NCBI RefSeq assembly: GCF_900313025.1
Contig: NZ_OMPQ01000015.1
Span: forward strand, 381,775-445,774
Direction: 5' to 3'
Length of the DNA stretch: 64,000 nucleotides
DNA from: Pseudophaeobacter sp. EL27
Lineage (GTDB): Bacteria; Pseudomonadota; Alphaproteobacteria; Rhodobacterales; Rhodobacteraceae
The notes under the pieces are model-generated. The model was not told where the DNA came from. It saw only the letters and a program-made list of their open reading frames with translations, and made no database searches. Each line of letters begins with the position of its first letter. Positions within the stretch are counted from its first letter, which is position 1. Positions 27,407 to 37,011 of this stretch are shown piece after piece. The position numbers were made by a program, and so were the translations under genes.

Positions 27407-28315
27407 TCAAATGGGGGCGCTTGCATCAGATGTCTTCTTTTGGGTCATCGCCATGAGGATGCCTGAAATCAGGATCACGGCGATCCCCGTCCAGGCTAGT
27501 GTGTTGGTTGCCGTGCCCCAAAGCAGATAGCCCCAGAGACAGGCGAAGATCAGGAAGGAGTATTCAAACACGGAAATGAATGCCGGGGGGCCAATCCTGT
27601 ATGCCTGCGCAATCAGTGAAACAGCAATTACTGCCCCGCCTGCCTGGAACAGGGTCAACAATAGAAATCGACCGCTCGGAGCCACCCAGGGCATTGAGAT
27701 GAAGGCCTCTCCGGGCCATAAGGTAGCAACACCCAACATGATCAGCCCGGCCAGTCCGATAGCCAGAAATATCCCAATGGCAAGCGAGATTGGACTTTCA
27801 TCGGCGCACCAATGGCGGGTTAGCATCATGCCCAACCCATAGAAAAACCCTGCACCAAGCGGCATGGCAGACAGGAGGTTCAGGTTCTGAAGATCGGGTT
27901 GCAACAACATCAGTGCCCCAGCAAAACCAAGCATGACTGCAAAGGCGCCTATCCGTCCAATCCGCTGGCGAAACAATAGGACCGACAAAAGCGCGACCCA
28001 CAATGGGGCGCTAAACAGACCAGCACCCGCCTGGGCAACCGGAAGTGTTCCCAGTGCCGCAAAATAGATCAACAAACCTATCGACACCGCTAAACTGCGC
28101 AAAGCAAGTCCGCGCAGGTTAACCGGGCGGATGCGTTGGCGCAGGATGCGAGCAGCGACCATAAGGATTGGCACCGCAAACAACGATCGAAAGACCTGGA
28201 ACTGCCATAGGCCCGCTTCCTGGCTCACGGCAAAGACAAAATTGTCGATGAAGCTGAGAATAGCTGAGGCGGCCAATGCCAGACCAGCCGCGGTGATGTT
28301 TGGTGTCGCTTGCAT
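27407..28315 (-). CDS. EamA-family (DMT) membrane transporter
   Basis: A 302-residue protein with ten predicted transmembrane helices in two EamA repeats; the conserved GAGLFSAPLWVALLSVLLFRQR segment ends the first repeat and VFEYSFLIFACLWGYLLWG lies in the second. It probably exports or imports a small metabolite. It starts 13 bases after the isochorismatase-like gene and so belongs to the ABC transporter operon. The 205 bases after it, up to the GlxA-type regulator, hold no gene. Confidence 0.85.
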   Translation of the reverse strand: MQATPNITAAGLALAASAILSFIDNFVFAVSQEAGLWQFQVFRSLFAVPILMVAARILRQRIRPVNLRGLALRSLAVSIGLLIYFAALGTLPVAQAGAGLFSAPLWVALLSVLLFRQRIGRIGAFAVMLGFAGALMLLQPDLQNLNLLSAMPLGAGFFYGLGMMLTRHWCADESPISLAIGIFLAIGLAGLIMLGVATLWPGEAFISMPWVAPSGRFLLLTLFQAGGAVIAVSLIAQAYRIGPPAFISVFEYSFLIFACLWGYLLWGTATNTLAWTGIAVILISGILMAMTQKKTSDASAPI

Positions 28316-28328
28316 CGGGCAGCTCGGA

Positions 28329-28964
28329 TCAGGTCACGTTCTCGGACACAGTCATTGCTTCGACAACCTCGTCCAGAGACCGGATCGCGCCGTGCTGCAG
28401 GTATTCCATGGCATTGAGAGAAGCCTGATGGGCTTCAAAGCTGGATCCGGCGACACAGTCTTCGATCACCCGACAGAAGTAATCGCCCTGATGACTGTCG
28501 ACAAAAGTATAGTGCACACATACATCGGTCAGCCCCCCCACGAGGATCAGGGTTTCAGCCTTCAATCCCTTCAGCAGGATTTCCAGATCTGTGCCGTAAA
28601 ATGCAGAATAGCGGCGTTTTGAGATGCGGTAATCGTCGGGACGCATGCCCAGTTCTTCCTCGGCGAAGGCGGTCAAAGGGTTGCTGTCCAGGCAATGAAT
28701 TTCTTCGTCACCATCCAGTTCCCGTCCAAAATCCACCAAATCCGCCCGATGAATTTCCTGAATAAAGATCACCGGGATACCGACCTCGCGCGCCTTGTCG
28801 ATGGCCACTTTCGACCGTGCCATCCGATCTGCATAGTCCGGCATATGGGCGATGGAGCGTTCATCGTCCGGGATCGGCGAAAAAGTCGACTTCTGGATGT
28901 CAATCACGATCAGCGCGGCACGGCCCTCGATCAAATTACGTTTCTTGGAGTTAGGATTGGTCAT
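28329..28964 (-). CDS. Isochorismatase-family cysteine hydrolase
   Basis: A 211-residue protein with the family triad: Asp in ALIVIDIQ (near residue 22), Lys in ISKRRYSAFYGT, and Cys in LVGGLTDVCVHYTFVDS. The pattern fits amidohydrolases such as N-carbamoylsarcosine amidase or nicotinamidase more than isochorismatase itself. ATG 28964 follows GAAAGGCACACAG. It is encoded between ABC permeases and an EamA transporter, so it probably acts on the imported compound. N-carbamoylsarcosine amidase activity would link to methylglycine metabolism, but this is speculation. Confidence 0.82.
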   Translation of the reverse strand: MTNPNSKKRNLIEGRAALIVIDIQKSTFSPIPDDERSIAHMPDYADRMARSKVAIDKAREVGIPVIFIQEIHRADLVDFGRELDGDEEIHCLDSNPLTAFAEEELGMRPDDYRISKRRYSAFYGTDLEILLKGLKAETLILVGGLTDVCVHYTFVDSHQGDYFCRVIEDCVAGSSFEAHQASLNAMEYLQHGAIRSLDEVVEAMTVSENVT

Positions 28965-29025
28965 CTGTGTGCCTTTCAAAAGGAAAATGAGGGGAGAGTG
29001 CAAAGAGGTGGCTTGTGGGCAGCCA

Positions 29026-29811
29026 TCAGGCCGCCGCAGCTTTGGCCTCTGGTTTTGATGTTTCGCGTGGTCGTAAATGCCCCAGATAGCGGCCTTCAGC
29101 CATTTTGAACGCAGCCGAGATCAGGAAGACGATGGCCATGTAGAACACCATCGCCGTGATGAAACCTTCGTAGGCAAGATAGTAGCGACCGTTCAGCCAA
29201 CGGCCAACGCCCAGTAGGTCCTGAAGTGTCACAGTGCTGGCAATAACGGAGCCATGCAGGGTGAAGATCACCTCGTTTGAATAGGCCGGCAGGGCGCGGC
29301 GGAAAGCGTTGGGAAGGACAACCAGCCGCATTCTGATCCAAGGTGACATTCCGCAGGCTTTGGATGCTTCGATTTCGCCCAATGGGGTCGCTTCGATCGA
29401 GCCTCTGAGAAACTCGGTGGTGTAGGCCGCCGTGTTGAGCGTGAAAGCGATCAAAACACACCACCAGGGGTCACTCAGGATTGGCCCCCAGAGAAAGCTG
29501 CTGCGGACGGTTTCAAATTGGCCAAGGCCAAAATAAAACAGATAGACCTGAACCAGCAGGGGCGTGCCACGAAAAGCATAAGTATAGACCCAGATAATCT
29601 GGTTCCAGACGGGCGCCTTGTAGGCGCGGGCAAGTGCCAGTGGTATGGCGATCAGGCCACCAACAAACAGGGCAAGAACGGTCAATTGCAGGGTGACCAG
29701 CGCACCCTCAAAGAACCGTCCAAGATTGTCATAGATCAGGACAAAATCCAGCGGCGAAGAGGTTTCGCTGAAATCTCGTAGGTACTGAAAGAATGTGCGT
29801 TCATTTTCCAT
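29026..29811 (-). CDS. Polar amino acid ABC transporter permease
   Basis: A 261-residue HisM/ArtM-type permease with about five membrane segments. The EAA loop is SIEATPLGEIEASKACGMSPWIRMRLVVLPNAFRRALPAYSNE, which contacts the ATPase. The N-terminus (MENERTFFQYLRDFSETSSP) is cytoplasmic, as in the family. It pairs with the permease at 29816, separated by only four bases, to form the channel of one importer. Confidence 0.92.
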   Translation of the reverse strand: MENERTFFQYLRDFSETSSPLDFVLIYDNLGRFFEGALVTLQLTVLALFVGGLIAIPLALARAYKAPVWNQIIWVYTYAFRGTPLLVQVYLFYFGLGQFETVRSSFLWGPILSDPWWCVLIAFTLNTAAYTTEFLRGSIEATPLGEIEASKACGMSPWIRMRLVVLPNAFRRALPAYSNEVIFTLHGSVIASTVTLQDLLGVGRWLNGRYYLAYEGFITAMVFYMAIVFLISAAFKMAEGRYLGHLRPRETSKPEAKAAAA

Positions 29812-29815
29812 TGCT

Positions 29816-30505
29816 TCAGGCCCTTCTCACGCCGGCGCTGTATTTTCGGTCAACCCGGCGCAGAGCAACATCGGAAATAGCGGTGATCACTAGGTAGATA
29901 AGCAATACAGCAATCATGAAGGTGAAGAGTTTGTGGGTCGAGCGCCCGGCGGAGAACGCATTCCAGACGAGGTCATGCAACCCAATTACAGAAACCAATG
30001 CAGTGGATTTGACCAGAACCAGCCAATTATTGGTAAAGCTGGGCAAGGCATAGCGCACCATCTGAGGCCAAGTGACCAGCTGAAATACCTGGCGAGAGCT
30101 CATCCCGACGGACATTGCGGCCTCGATCTGCCCACGGGGAATGGCCAGAATGGCGCCGCGGAACGTTTCCGCCATGTAGCCACCAAAGATGACCCCCAGG
30201 GTCACAACACCCGCAACAAACTGGTTCACATCAACATAGGACCACAACCCAGTCATAAGTCCGAAGTCGTTGACCAGCTTTTGCCCGCCATAGAAAATGA
30301 GCATCATCAAAACAAGATCAGGCACGCTGCGCACAAACGTGGTGTAGAGATTGCCGATCCGCCGAACCTTGCGAGACTGCGATAGCTTTGCAAAGGCGCC
30401 AAGCAATCCGCATACAATCGACAATAGCAGAGACAGGACGGCCAGAGAAACCGTAACGAGAGTGCCCTCCATCAAGATTTGCCTATATTCAAAAATCAGA
30501 TCCAT
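29816..30505 (-). CDS. Polar amino acid ABC transporter permease
   Basis: A 229-residue HisQ/ArtQ-type permease. The family segment FVRSVPDLVLMMLIFYGGQ and the EAA loop IPRGQIEAAMSVGMSSRQVFQLVTWPQMVRYALPSFTNNW are clear, with five membrane spans. It lies 86 bases downstream of the binding-protein gene and directly before the second permease; these are subunits of one importer. Confidence 0.92.
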   Translation of the reverse strand: MDLIFEYRQILMEGTLVTVSLAVLSLLLSIVCGLLGAFAKLSQSRKVRRIGNLYTTFVRSVPDLVLMMLIFYGGQKLVNDFGLMTGLWSYVDVNQFVAGVVTLGVIFGGYMAETFRGAILAIPRGQIEAAMSVGMSSRQVFQLVTWPQMVRYALPSFTNNWLVLVKSTALVSVIGLHDLVWNAFSAGRSTHKLFTFMIAVLLIYLVITAISDVALRRVDRKYSAGVRRA

Positions 30506-30591
30506 AAGCCATTGTCCAATTGAAGAGGTTTATCTTGGGGGAAGATGAACAGAGGAGAGCCCCCCTCCTCTGTCCTGTCACGACGGCTTGA

Positions 30592-31365
30592 TCAGTTGCC
30601 GTAGATGTCGATCGAGAAGTACTTGTCGTTGATCGTCATGTAGGTGCCGTCTGTACGGATCGCCGCGATGGCCGCAGTCAGTTCATCGGCAAGCGGATCA
30701 CCTTTACGCACGGCAATTCCGGTGCCTTCCCCCAGGCAGGCAACGTCGTCCAGATCTTCGCCAAGGAAAGCAAAACCCTGGCCTTGATCGGTGTTCAAAA
30801 AGCCGTCTATTGCCTGCAGTGTGTTGTTCACCTGCATGTCCAGACGCCCGGCAACAAGATCGGCGTAGACATCTTCTTGTGTGTTGTAGAGTTTGATATC
30901 CGCATCCGGGAAATGCTTTTCGACATAGCATTGCATCGTCGTGCCACGCAGCAGGCCAATCTTCAGCCCGGCGGTTCCTTCCCGTGTCATTTCAAAAGAC
31001 GCACCTTCCTTGGCAATAAAGCGGGTGGGCGTGAAATAGTATTTCTCGGAGAAATCGACCTTTCTTCTGCGGTCTTCGGTGATCGACATAGAGGCGACGA
31101 TTGCGTCGTATTTATTCGCCATCAGGGCCGGAATCATGCCATCCCATTCTTGCTCCACCAGCTCGCATTCGCGCTTCAACTGGGCGCACAGCGCCAGTGC
31201 CATATCAATATCAAACCCCGACAGGCTCCCGTCTGCTTCTTTTCTGGAGAAGGGAGGATAGGCACCTTCAACGCCAATGCGCAAAGTGTCGGCCACGAGG
31301 GATTGTCCCGCGAAAAGGGTCATTGCGCCGACAACAGAGGCGAGGATGGTTTTCTTGAAGGTCAT
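30592..31365 (-). CDS. Periplasmic amino-acid-type substrate-binding protein (HisJ/ArgT family)
   Basis: A 257-residue exported protein with a signal peptide (about residues 1-25, ending AGQSLVADT) followed by LRIGVEGAYPPFSRKEADGSLSGFDIDMALALC, the standard start of polar amino acid binding proteins. MSITEDRRRKVDFSEKYY is the second family block, and paired cysteines in ALCAQLKREC suggest a disulfide as in HisJ. The GAYPPF-type pocket favours cationic amino acids; a quaternary ammonium ligand is possible given the neighbouring operon. Start preceded by AGGGAGATACCAAC. Confidence 0.92.
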   Translation of the reverse strand: MTFKKTILASVVGAMTLFAGQSLVADTLRIGVEGAYPPFSRKEADGSLSGFDIDMALALCAQLKRECELVEQEWDGMIPALMANKYDAIVASMSITEDRRRKVDFSEKYYFTPTRFIAKEGASFEMTREGTAGLKIGLLRGTTMQCYVEKHFPDADIKLYNTQEDVYADLVAGRLDMQVNNTLQAIDGFLNTDQGQGFAFLGEDLDDVACLGEGTGIAVRKGDPLADELTAAIAAIRTDGTYMTINDKYFSIDIYGN

Positions 31366-31425
31366 GTTGGTATCTCCCTGATTGTTTTAGTCGAGGTGTC
31401 TGGCAGGTCCGCGGTCTGCGTGATG

Positions 31426-32220
31426 TCAGTGCCGGGTATTCGACAGGAACTCCTTGAACCGTGTCGATTCCGGATTGCGGAAAATCTGTCTTGGGTCCCC
31501 CTGCTCTGCGATCAATCCCTGATGCAGGAAGATCACCTTGGAAGAGACGTCACGGGCAAAGGCCATCTCGTGGGTCACAACAACCATGGTGCGGCCCTCT
31601 TCTGCCAGCGAGCGGATGACCTTCAGGACTTCCCCAACAAGCTCGGGGTCAAGCGCTGATGTCGGCTCGTCAAACAGCATGACTTCGGGCTCCATCGCCA
31701 GAGCGCGGGCAATTGCGGCGCGTTGCTGCTGACCGCCAGAAATATGTGACGGGTAGTAGTCACGACGCTCGTACATGCCGACACGATGCAGCATGGCTTC
31801 GGCCTTTTCGATCGCCTCGGCGCGGGGCTGTTTCAGCACATGGATTGGTCCGGCAATGACATTTTCCAGAATGGTCATGTGCGACCATAGATTGAACGAT
31901 TGGAACACCATCGCCAGGCGAGAACGGATGCGTTCAACCTGTTTGGCATCAACGGGTTGAAAGGATCCCAAGCGGTTTGTTGCCATTCTGATGTCTTCAC
32001 CATGAACAGAAATCATTCCAGAATTGGGCGTTTCCAACAGGTTGATGCAGCGTAGAAAGGTGCTTTTACCTGACCCCGAAGATCCGACCATCGAGATGAC
32101 ATCGCCTTCTTGGGCCGCCAAAGAAACGCCCTTCAGGACTTCTAACGCCCCATAAGATTTGTGGAGATCAACCACCCGAAGAGAGAGCTCTACATTGGTA
32201 TCTGCATCGATTGCGACCAT
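31426..32220 (-). CDS. Polar amino acid ABC transporter ATP-binding protein
   Basis: A 264-residue ATPase of the HisP/GlnQ class. Walker [10 protein letters not shown] near residue 54, signature [15 protein letters not shown] near 163, Walker [16 protein letters not shown] near 183 and the switch His in [15 protein letters not shown] 32220 is chosen, giving the usual length; a TTG at 32274 would add 18 residues without homology. First gene of an operon reading binding protein, two permeases, cysteine hydrolase, EamA transporter. Divergent from the LysR gene at 32336. Confidence 0.92.
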   Translation of the reverse strand: MVAIDADTNVELSLRVVDLHKSYGALEVLKGVSLAAQEGDVISMVGSSGSGKSTFLRCINLLETPNSGMISVHGEDIRMATNRLGSFQPVDAKQVERIRSRLAMVFQSFNLWSHMTILENVIAGPIHVLKQPRAEAIEKAEAMLHRVGMYERRDYYPSHISGGQQQRAAIARALAMEPEVMLFDEPTSALDPELVGEVLKVIRSLAEEGRTMVVVTHEMAFARDVSSKVIFLHQGLIAEQGDPRQIFRNPESTRFKEFLSNTRH

Positions 32221-32335
32221 TGGGTTTCCAATCCATCCTTCTAACGCTTCGTCTGTTAAAACGGTAACGGGCAAAAAGAGTTTGGAAAAACAGGAATAAC
32301 TGGCGCTGAGCGACGGTTTTTACTACGCTACCCCC

Positions 32336-33235
32336 ATGATCTCTTCGCTTCGCCATCTAAATGCCTTGCGCGCCTTCGAGGCCGCTGCCAGACATCAGAG
32401 CATCGCCAAGGCCGCTGTTGAGCTGAATGTCAGCCACAGCGTAGTAAGCCAGCATGTGAAGAACCTTGAACTCTGGTTTGGGACGGATCTGTTCATCCGC
32501 CACGGCAATCGAATTGAGCTGAGTGAGAATGGGCGCGCATTGCTGCCGCGGATCTCAGGCGGGTTTCATACTTTGAATGATGCCTGCAATTCGCTCCTGC
32601 GAACCACACAGAAGGGAACCCTGATCGTCAGCGCAGAACCTGCTTTGGCCTCTCTTTGGCTCCGAAAACGCATCACAGAATTTGCCAGCGAATTTCCCAA
32701 AATTGACATTGATCTTCGCCCAGCATGGAAGCCTCCCCAACTTGGTGAAGGCCATGCGGATATGATCCTCCACTTTGAAACGCGAATGCCGACATCTGGC
32801 GCCAACCATCATCGGCTGTTTCCGATTGACGGCTACCCGGCATGTGCGCCGAAAATGCGGGATAAATTACTTGCGAAGGATGGCCAGGTGAACTGGGATA
32901 CTGTCCCCCTGATCCATGACAATGGGCATGAGATTTGGCACCAGTGGTATGCAACCCACGAGGCAGGAAACGAACAATGGAAAAACGGTCGCGTCCATTC
33001 CGACCTCTCCTTAGCCATTGATGCGGCCGTGGACGGCGAAGGCGTCATTCTAGCTGATAACATTCTTTGCGCAAAAGAGGTTGGCCTGGGCGCGCTTGTT
33101 CCGCTTGATACCCGTCAGATCAGATGTGTCTGGTATTCCCTGGCGACGCCCCGAAAGTCATCCCGGAAACCCGCAGCAGATACTTTCAAGAGTTGGCTAT
33201 TGAACAAGATATCTGTGGAAACAGAAACGTCCTAG
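32336..33235 (+). CDS. LysR-family regulator (GcvA-like)
   Basis: A 299-residue LysR regulator. The N-terminus LRHLNALRAFEAAARHQSIAKAAVELNVSHSVVSQHVKNLE is the GcvA-subgroup helix-turn-helix, and the C-terminal effector domain starts near residue 93 (GTLIVSAEPALASLWL). It is divergent from the ABC importer operon with a 115-base shared region, so it most likely controls that operon and itself. The effector is unknown, perhaps the imported compound. Confidence 0.9.
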   Translation: MISSLRHLNALRAFEAAARHQSIAKAAVELNVSHSVVSQHVKNLELWFGTDLFIRHGNRIELSENGRALLPRISGGFHTLNDACNSLLRTTQKGTLIVSAEPALASLWLRKRITEFASEFPKIDIDLRPAWKPPQLGEGHADMILHFETRMPTSGANHHRLFPIDGYPACAPKMRDKLLAKDGQVNWDTVPLIHDNGHEIWHQWYATHEAGNEQWKNGRVHSDLSLAIDAAVDGEGVILADNILCAKEVGLGALVPLDTRQIRCVWYSLATPRKSSRKPAADTFKSWLLNKISVETETS

Positions 33236-33278
33236 TAAACGCCTGCCAAAGCTCTGAACTGCGAAACCCGTCATCGCT

Positions 33279-34202
33279 TTAGATTTCGGACCTGGGAGCT
33301 TTGCGCACTACATTCGCGCGGCCGAGGTGGTCTATAAGGAAATCCATGAACACACGCACTTTCGCCGAGACAACATTGCTCTTGGGGTAGATCAGCCACA
33401 AGGCCGGTTTGTTGGCCAACTCGTAGTCCGGCAATACATGGGACAGCGTTCCGCTCTCTATCTCATCCTGCACCGCCCAAACCGAATTGATCGAGATCCC
33501 GGCCCCATCGAGCGTCGTAAGTTTCTGGGTCAGCCCATCGTTTAAGATCAGATATTGGGCGGCGCGCTTGGGGGCAAACAGGGCTTGCGTACCAGCAGTT
33601 GAAACGAGCGTCCTTGGCTCAAGTTCTCTGAAGGCAAGCAATCTGTGTTTCGCCAAATCTTCTGGGTCAACCGGGGTGCCAAAACGTTCAAGATAGGCAG
33701 GCGACGCACAGAGGATACGGGTATCATCAGCCAGTTTACGCGCGGTGAGGCTGCTATCCGCAAGAACCGAGTTGCGTAGTGCAAGGTCGTAGCTGCCCTC
33801 GATCAGATCGAATTGGGTGTCGGATAGGTGCAGGTCGAGCCGAAGATCTGGGTACTTGTCCATAAAAATAGGCAAAAGCGGCGCGAGGTAGAGCTGCGCA
33901 AAGGTACTCGGGGCTGCAAAACGCAATGTCCCGCTGACCTTTGTCCGGCCCTTACCCAAAGCCGCAAGCGCGGCTTCCTCCTGGGCGATCATCTCACGCG
34001 CATAGGGCAGAAAATCCTGCCCCTCCAAGGACAACGAAACCTTACGGGTTGAACGATGCAGCAGGTCCGCGCCGACAAGACGCTCCAGTTTTGCGATACG
34101 TGTGCTGGCGACCGCAGGTGCCATGCCCAGCGTACGACCCGCAGCGCTGATGTTCAGCGTTTCGCAGGCAAGTACAAAAAGGCGCAGGGTTTGAGTGTCC
34201 AT
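33279..34202 (-). CDS. LysR-family regulator
   Basis: A 307-residue LysR regulator of the CrgA/DsdC-like branch: MDTQTLRLFVLACETLNISAAGRTLGMAPAVASTRIAKLE at the N-terminus and GTLRFAAPSTFAQLYLAPLL beginning the effector domain. It is divergent from the oxygenase gene at 34301 across an AT-rich 98-base region (TTTATATAGTATGCG near 34242), which probably carries both promoters. It converges with the GcvA-like regulator at 32336, 43 bases apart. Confidence 0.9.
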   Translation of the reverse strand: MDTQTLRLFVLACETLNISAAGRTLGMAPAVASTRIAKLERLVGADLLHRSTRKVSLSLEGQDFLPYAREMIAQEEAALAALGKGRTKVSGTLRFAAPSTFAQLYLAPLLPIFMDKYPDLRLDLHLSDTQFDLIEGSYDLALRNSVLADSSLTARKLADDTRILCASPAYLERFGTPVDPEDLAKHRLLAFRELEPRTLVSTAGTQALFAPKRAAQYLILNDGLTQKLTTLDGAGISINSVWAVQDEIESGTLSHVLPDYELANKPALWLIYPKSNVVSAKVRVFMDFLIDHLGRANVVRKAPRSEI

Positions 34203-34300
34203 ATCATTTACTTTTTCGGAATAGTGAAATCAAATCAACCTTCTTTATATAGTATGCGAAAGTGATAAATCTGTTTGCGAGACGAGAACAGGAGCAACCA

Positions 34301-35086
34301 ATGGCCCAGATCGCGACCGTAAACTATCATGTCCACAAACCAGAACGGCAATCCTTTGAGTTGGATGCTGGTGGGATTGTCGGCAACCTTGTTTCACCCG
34401 AGCTCGCACCAAAGCAGATGGCGGTGCGGGATGTGCGTAGCTTTGATGCGAGTCTATCGTTTCAGGAGCATTCCGTTGGCTTCGCAACACTCCCCACCAA
34501 TGTGCAGTGCTTTGACGCTGGAAGTGATTGGCAAGACACCTACGGTAAGGAACTCTCCAAGCTGCTGAGGGCTGAAATTGGTGCGCAGGAGATCATAATT
34601 TTTGACCATACTCTGCGCGTGGATGACCCAAATGCAGTTCGCGCACCAGCCCGCAATGTGCACAGCGATTACAGCGCGGATGGCGCCCAACAGCGCCTGA
34701 TCGACATTCTGGGCGAAGACAAAGCCGCCGAATGGTCCAAGGGGCACTTTGCCTTTATCAACACCTGGCGGCCTATTGGCGCGGCGATCAACTCGGCTCC
34801 GCTGGGGTTTATCCGCCCGACCAGTGTCGCCGATGACGATTGGATCCTGCTTGATCTGATCTATCCGGATCGCAGGGGCCAGATCATGGGGGTTGCAGCA
34901 AACCCTGAACATGATTGGTTCTATATGTCCAAAATGACACCTGATGAGGTGGCATTCTTCAATATCTTTGACAATCGTGGCCTGCCTTCAGTGGCCCACA
35001 GCGCCTTGGACATGGTCGAGGACCCAAAGGTCCAGACCGTCCGGCGCAGCATTGAGAGCCGAACTTTGGTTCGTTACGCGGCCTAA
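34301..35086 (+). CDS. CmcJ/NvfI-family iron oxygenase-like protein
   Basis: A 261-residue protein resembling the CmcJ/NvfI/AsaB family, non-haem iron (often 2-oxoglutarate dependent) enzymes best known from cephamycin and fungal natural-product pathways. The putative iron motif is NVHSDYSADGA (His-x-Asp near residue 115), with HFAFINTWRPIG and SPLLLDLIYPDR-like DWILLDLIYPDRRG segments shared by the family, and a possible distal His near PSVAHSALD. ATG 34301 follows ACAGGAGCAACC. First gene of a four-gene operon with SDR, crotonase and a 2OG oxygenase. Substrate unknown. Confidence 0.7.
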   Translation: MAQIATVNYHVHKPERQSFELDAGGIVGNLVSPELAPKQMAVRDVRSFDASLSFQEHSVGFATLPTNVQCFDAGSDWQDTYGKELSKLLRAEIGAQEIIIFDHTLRVDDPNAVRAPARNVHSDYSADGAQQRLIDILGEDKAAEWSKGHFAFINTWRPIGAAINSAPLGFIRPTSVADDDWILLDLIYPDRRGQIMGVAANPEHDWFYMSKMTPDEVAFFNIFDNRGLPSVAHSALDMVEDPKVQTVRRSIESRTLVRYAA

Positions 35087-35122
35087 CTCCCAAACTGGGA
35101 TCAACAAGAGAAAGATCATGCA

Positions 35123-35911
35123 ATGACCAAGACAATTCTCATCACGGGTGCTACCGATGGCATCGGCCTTTTGACCGCGCAAGCCCTTGCGGCGGAAGGA
35201 CACAGAGTACTCCTACATGGTCGCAACGCGGCCAAACTGGAGGCGGCGGCAAAAACTGTCGGCGGAACCACAGAGCAATACATAGCGGACCTGTCGAAGC
35301 GGGCTGACGTAGATGCATTGGCTGCGGCCCTCCGCAAAAACCACAGTCAGATCGATGTGGTTATCAATAACGCGGGAATACTGAAGGCGCCAAACCCGGT
35401 GACCAAAGAGGGCTATGATATCAGGTTTGAGGTCAATACCTTTGCCCCCTATGCGCTGACGTGCGACCTGCTACCGATCCTCGCAAAAGACGGTCGTGTC
35501 GTGAACCTGTCCTCAGCTGCCCAGGCCCCGGTTGATCGGGAGGCGCTGCTTGGGCGTAAAATGCTGGACGATATGGGCGCCTATGCCCAAAGCAAACTGG
35601 CCCTCACAATCTGGTCCCGCGAGATGGCAAAAGAACTGCCCGAAGGCCCAGTGATTGTCGCCGTGAACCCAGGCTCTTTGCTGGCGTCAAAAATGGTTAA
35701 AGAGGGCTTTGGCATCGCCGGCAATGATCTGAGCATCGGCGTAAATATTCTGCGCGAAGCCGCACTCGGGGATTCTTTTGCAGATGCCAGCGGCAAGTAT
35801 TTCGACAACGACAGCGGGCAGTTTGCCCAGCCACATTCTGCTGCGCTGGATGCGGCGCATAGCGCCGATGTGATGCAGGCCATCCAGGATGCGCTGACCC
35901 CACAGGCCTAA
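35123..35911 (+). CDS. Short-chain dehydrogenase/reductase
   Basis: A 262-residue SDR similar to the retinol-dehydrogenase-like group: TGATDGIGLLTAQAL at the N-terminus, NNAG near residue 89, NLSSAAQAP with the catalytic Ser, and YAQSKLAL (Tyr-x-x-x-Lys near 154-158), then VNPGSLLASKM. It starts 36 bases after the CmcJ-like gene. Probably oxidises or reduces an alcohol/carbonyl made by the neighbouring oxygenases. Confidence 0.88.
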   Translation: MTKTILITGATDGIGLLTAQALAAEGHRVLLHGRNAAKLEAAAKTVGGTTEQYIADLSKRADVDALAAALRKNHSQIDVVINNAGILKAPNPVTKEGYDIRFEVNTFAPYALTCDLLPILAKDGRVVNLSSAAQAPVDREALLGRKMLDDMGAYAQSKLALTIWSREMAKELPEGPVIVAVNPGSLLASKMVKEGFGIAGNDLSIGVNILREAALGDSFADASGKYFDNDSGQFAQPHSAALDAAHSADVMQAIQDALTPQA

Positions 35912-36012
35912 ACAGCATCGGCTCGGCTGAAACCGGGCCTTTGCCCCGCTCCCCCATCAGAACCAAAGCAATCCGCCAGATAATTCTGCGCGGGGCCAAG
36001 AAAGGCAAACCA

Positions 36013-36858
36013 ATGAAATATGAAAATTTCACCACATTTGACGTCAAAGTCGAAAACGCAATTGCCACTGTCACCTTTGATTTTGGGACTGTGAATGTGC
36101 AGGGCCAGGAAATGCTGGCCGATCTCAACAGCCTTGCCATGCGGTTGGAACGCGACCGCGACACAAAGGTGGTCATCTTCCAATCGGCCAACCCGGAAAT
36201 CTGGGTTTGCCACTATGACACTGAACTTCTGAAGGACATGTCCACCGAAGCCGTGTCGCGTGAAGAGGCGCAGCTGCTTGATCTGCAATCGGTCTGCGAG
36301 CGCATCAGCAGAGTGCCCCAGGCCACGATTGCCAAGCTGGAAGGCTTTGCGCGCGGCGGCGGGCACGAGTTGGCGCTGGCGCTCGATATGCGCTTTGCCG
36401 TGCGGGGCAAATACAAATTCATGCAGATGGAAGTTGGCATGGGCATTCTGCCCTGTGGTGGCGGTGCCTCCCGCATGGCGCGTCAAACTGGCCTGGGGCG
36501 TGCGCTGGAGATCATCCTAAGCGCAAGGGATTTTAGCGCTGATGAGGCCGAAGCGATGGGGACCATCAACAAGGCTTTTGAGGCGGATGAGATTGATGAT
36601 TACGTCAACACGCTTGCCAACCGCATTGCCAGGTTCCCGGCGGACTCGATCAATGCCTGCAAGCAGATGGTCTATGAATCGATCGACAAACCGATTGAGG
36701 ACGCCCTGAAGGCCGAGGCCTATTGGCTGTATCAAGCAACCAGCAAAACACCTGCCGTGAAACGCTTTACCATCGCGGATGAGCAAGGGCTGGAGCATGA
36801 CATCGAAAACCAGCGCAATTGGAACAACCTGGTCATGGATGTCCAAGACATCCAATAG
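36013..36858 (+). CDS. Enoyl-CoA hydratase/isomerase-family protein
   Basis: A 281-residue crotonase-fold protein. KLEGFARGGGHELALALDMRFA is the oxyanion-hole and helix signature and MEVGMGILPCGGGASRMARQTG the second catalytic region. Such proteins hydrate, isomerise or cleave acyl-CoA thioesters. ATG 36013 follows AAGAAAGGCAAACCA; the 101-base gap after the SDR holds no gene. No acyl-CoA ligase or transferase is in this operon, so the CoA ester must come from elsewhere, or the fold does a CoA-free reaction. Confidence 0.85.
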   Translation: MKYENFTTFDVKVENAIATVTFDFGTVNVQGQEMLADLNSLAMRLERDRDTKVVIFQSANPEIWVCHYDTELLKDMSTEAVSREEAQLLDLQSVCERISRVPQATIAKLEGFARGGGHELALALDMRFAVRGKYKFMQMEVGMGILPCGGGASRMARQTGLGRALEIILSARDFSADEAEAMGTINKAFEADEIDDYVNTLANRIARFPADSINACKQMVYESIDKPIEDALKAEAYWLYQATSKTPAVKRFTIADEQGLEHDIENQRNWNNLVMDVQDIQ

Positions 36859-37011
36859 CAGCCCCTGGCCGTCAGGGCATCCCAGGTGAAACTTGGAGTG
36901 CCCAATGGGTCACCTACCTCCAAACCTTAAACCAGCCCTATGGGTCCGGTTTCTTTTAGCGAAAGGCGCAGTGCCCACAGGCAGCGCTTCAGTCACGAGG
37001 AGTGACAAGAG